Source: Pseudomonadota bacterium
GTDB taxonomy: Bacteria; Bdellovibrionota_B; Oligoflexia; Oligoflexales; JAPPIL01
Length of the DNA stretch: 6,784 nucleotides
Reading direction: 5' to 3'
NCBI GenBank assembly: GCA_028877195.1
Contig: JAPPIL010000005.1
Span: 1-6,784, forward strand
Shown here one piece after another: positions 6,685 through 6,784 of the stretch. The notes under the pieces were generated by a model. The model searched no databases. It saw only the letters and a list, made by a program, of their open reading frames with translations, and was not told the DNA's origin. Numbering within the stretch: the stretch's first letter is position 1; the number at the start of each line of letters is the position of its first letter. The position numbers and the translations under genes were made by a program.

Positions 6685-6784
6685 CCTCCCCCCTTCGCAA
6701 TCACACAGCTAATCAAATATCGCAGAGCCAAGCATCCTCGCCATGAATGGCGTTGAAATAATTTCTAACATCAGACAAGCATGC

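Overview
The window is bacterial chromosome with all five recognisable genes on the minus strand, so transcription runs from high to low coordinates: ftsY, a long TPR-repeat protein, a 77-residue CxxC protein, a 299-residue membrane protein and a 530-residue ChaN-like protein. Coding density is high and base composition is moderate throughout. I see no mobile element, CRISPR array, tRNA or rRNA. Shine-Dalgarno sites, a secreted single-pass protein and a ChaN-family domain suggest a Gram-negative bacterium. The FtsY with its own N-terminal membrane segment and short Pro/Ala linker, and the large ChaN-like protein without a lipobox, remind me of the Bdellovibrio/Oligoflexia side of the old Deltaproteobacteria. 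That placement is an inference from memory and is not proven by the sequence.

Layout from high to low coordinates: 6519-6784 is mostly non-coding, with a perfect GC-rich hairpin (6660-6684) and possibly the end of an upstream gene. ftsY (5433-6518) encodes the signal recognition particle receptor. The TPR gene (3031-5376) follows after 56 bp. A 147-bp gap (2884-3030) then holds a plausible sigma70-type promoter and a wobble-paired hairpin followed by a T-run. Next come the zinc-ribbon-like gene (2650-2883, GTG start, strong ribosome binding site), a 54-bp gap with an inverted repeat, and the single-pass membrane protein (1696-2595). The ChaN-like gene (100-1692) starts only 3 bp after that. 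Positions 1-99 are downstream of the ChaN-like gene and hold no gene I can support.

FtsY is the only gene with an assured function: co-translational membrane targeting. The other four look like a lineage-restricted block. The last two genes are almost certainly co-transcribed, and the 77-residue gene probably belongs with them. The membrane protein carries an unusual acidic cytoplasmic tail with a repeated DSEM motif, which looks like a docking or charge-based interaction surface. No defence, toxin-antitoxin or biosynthetic system is evident. The most interesting material is the uncharacterised trio at 100-2883 and its intergenic structures.
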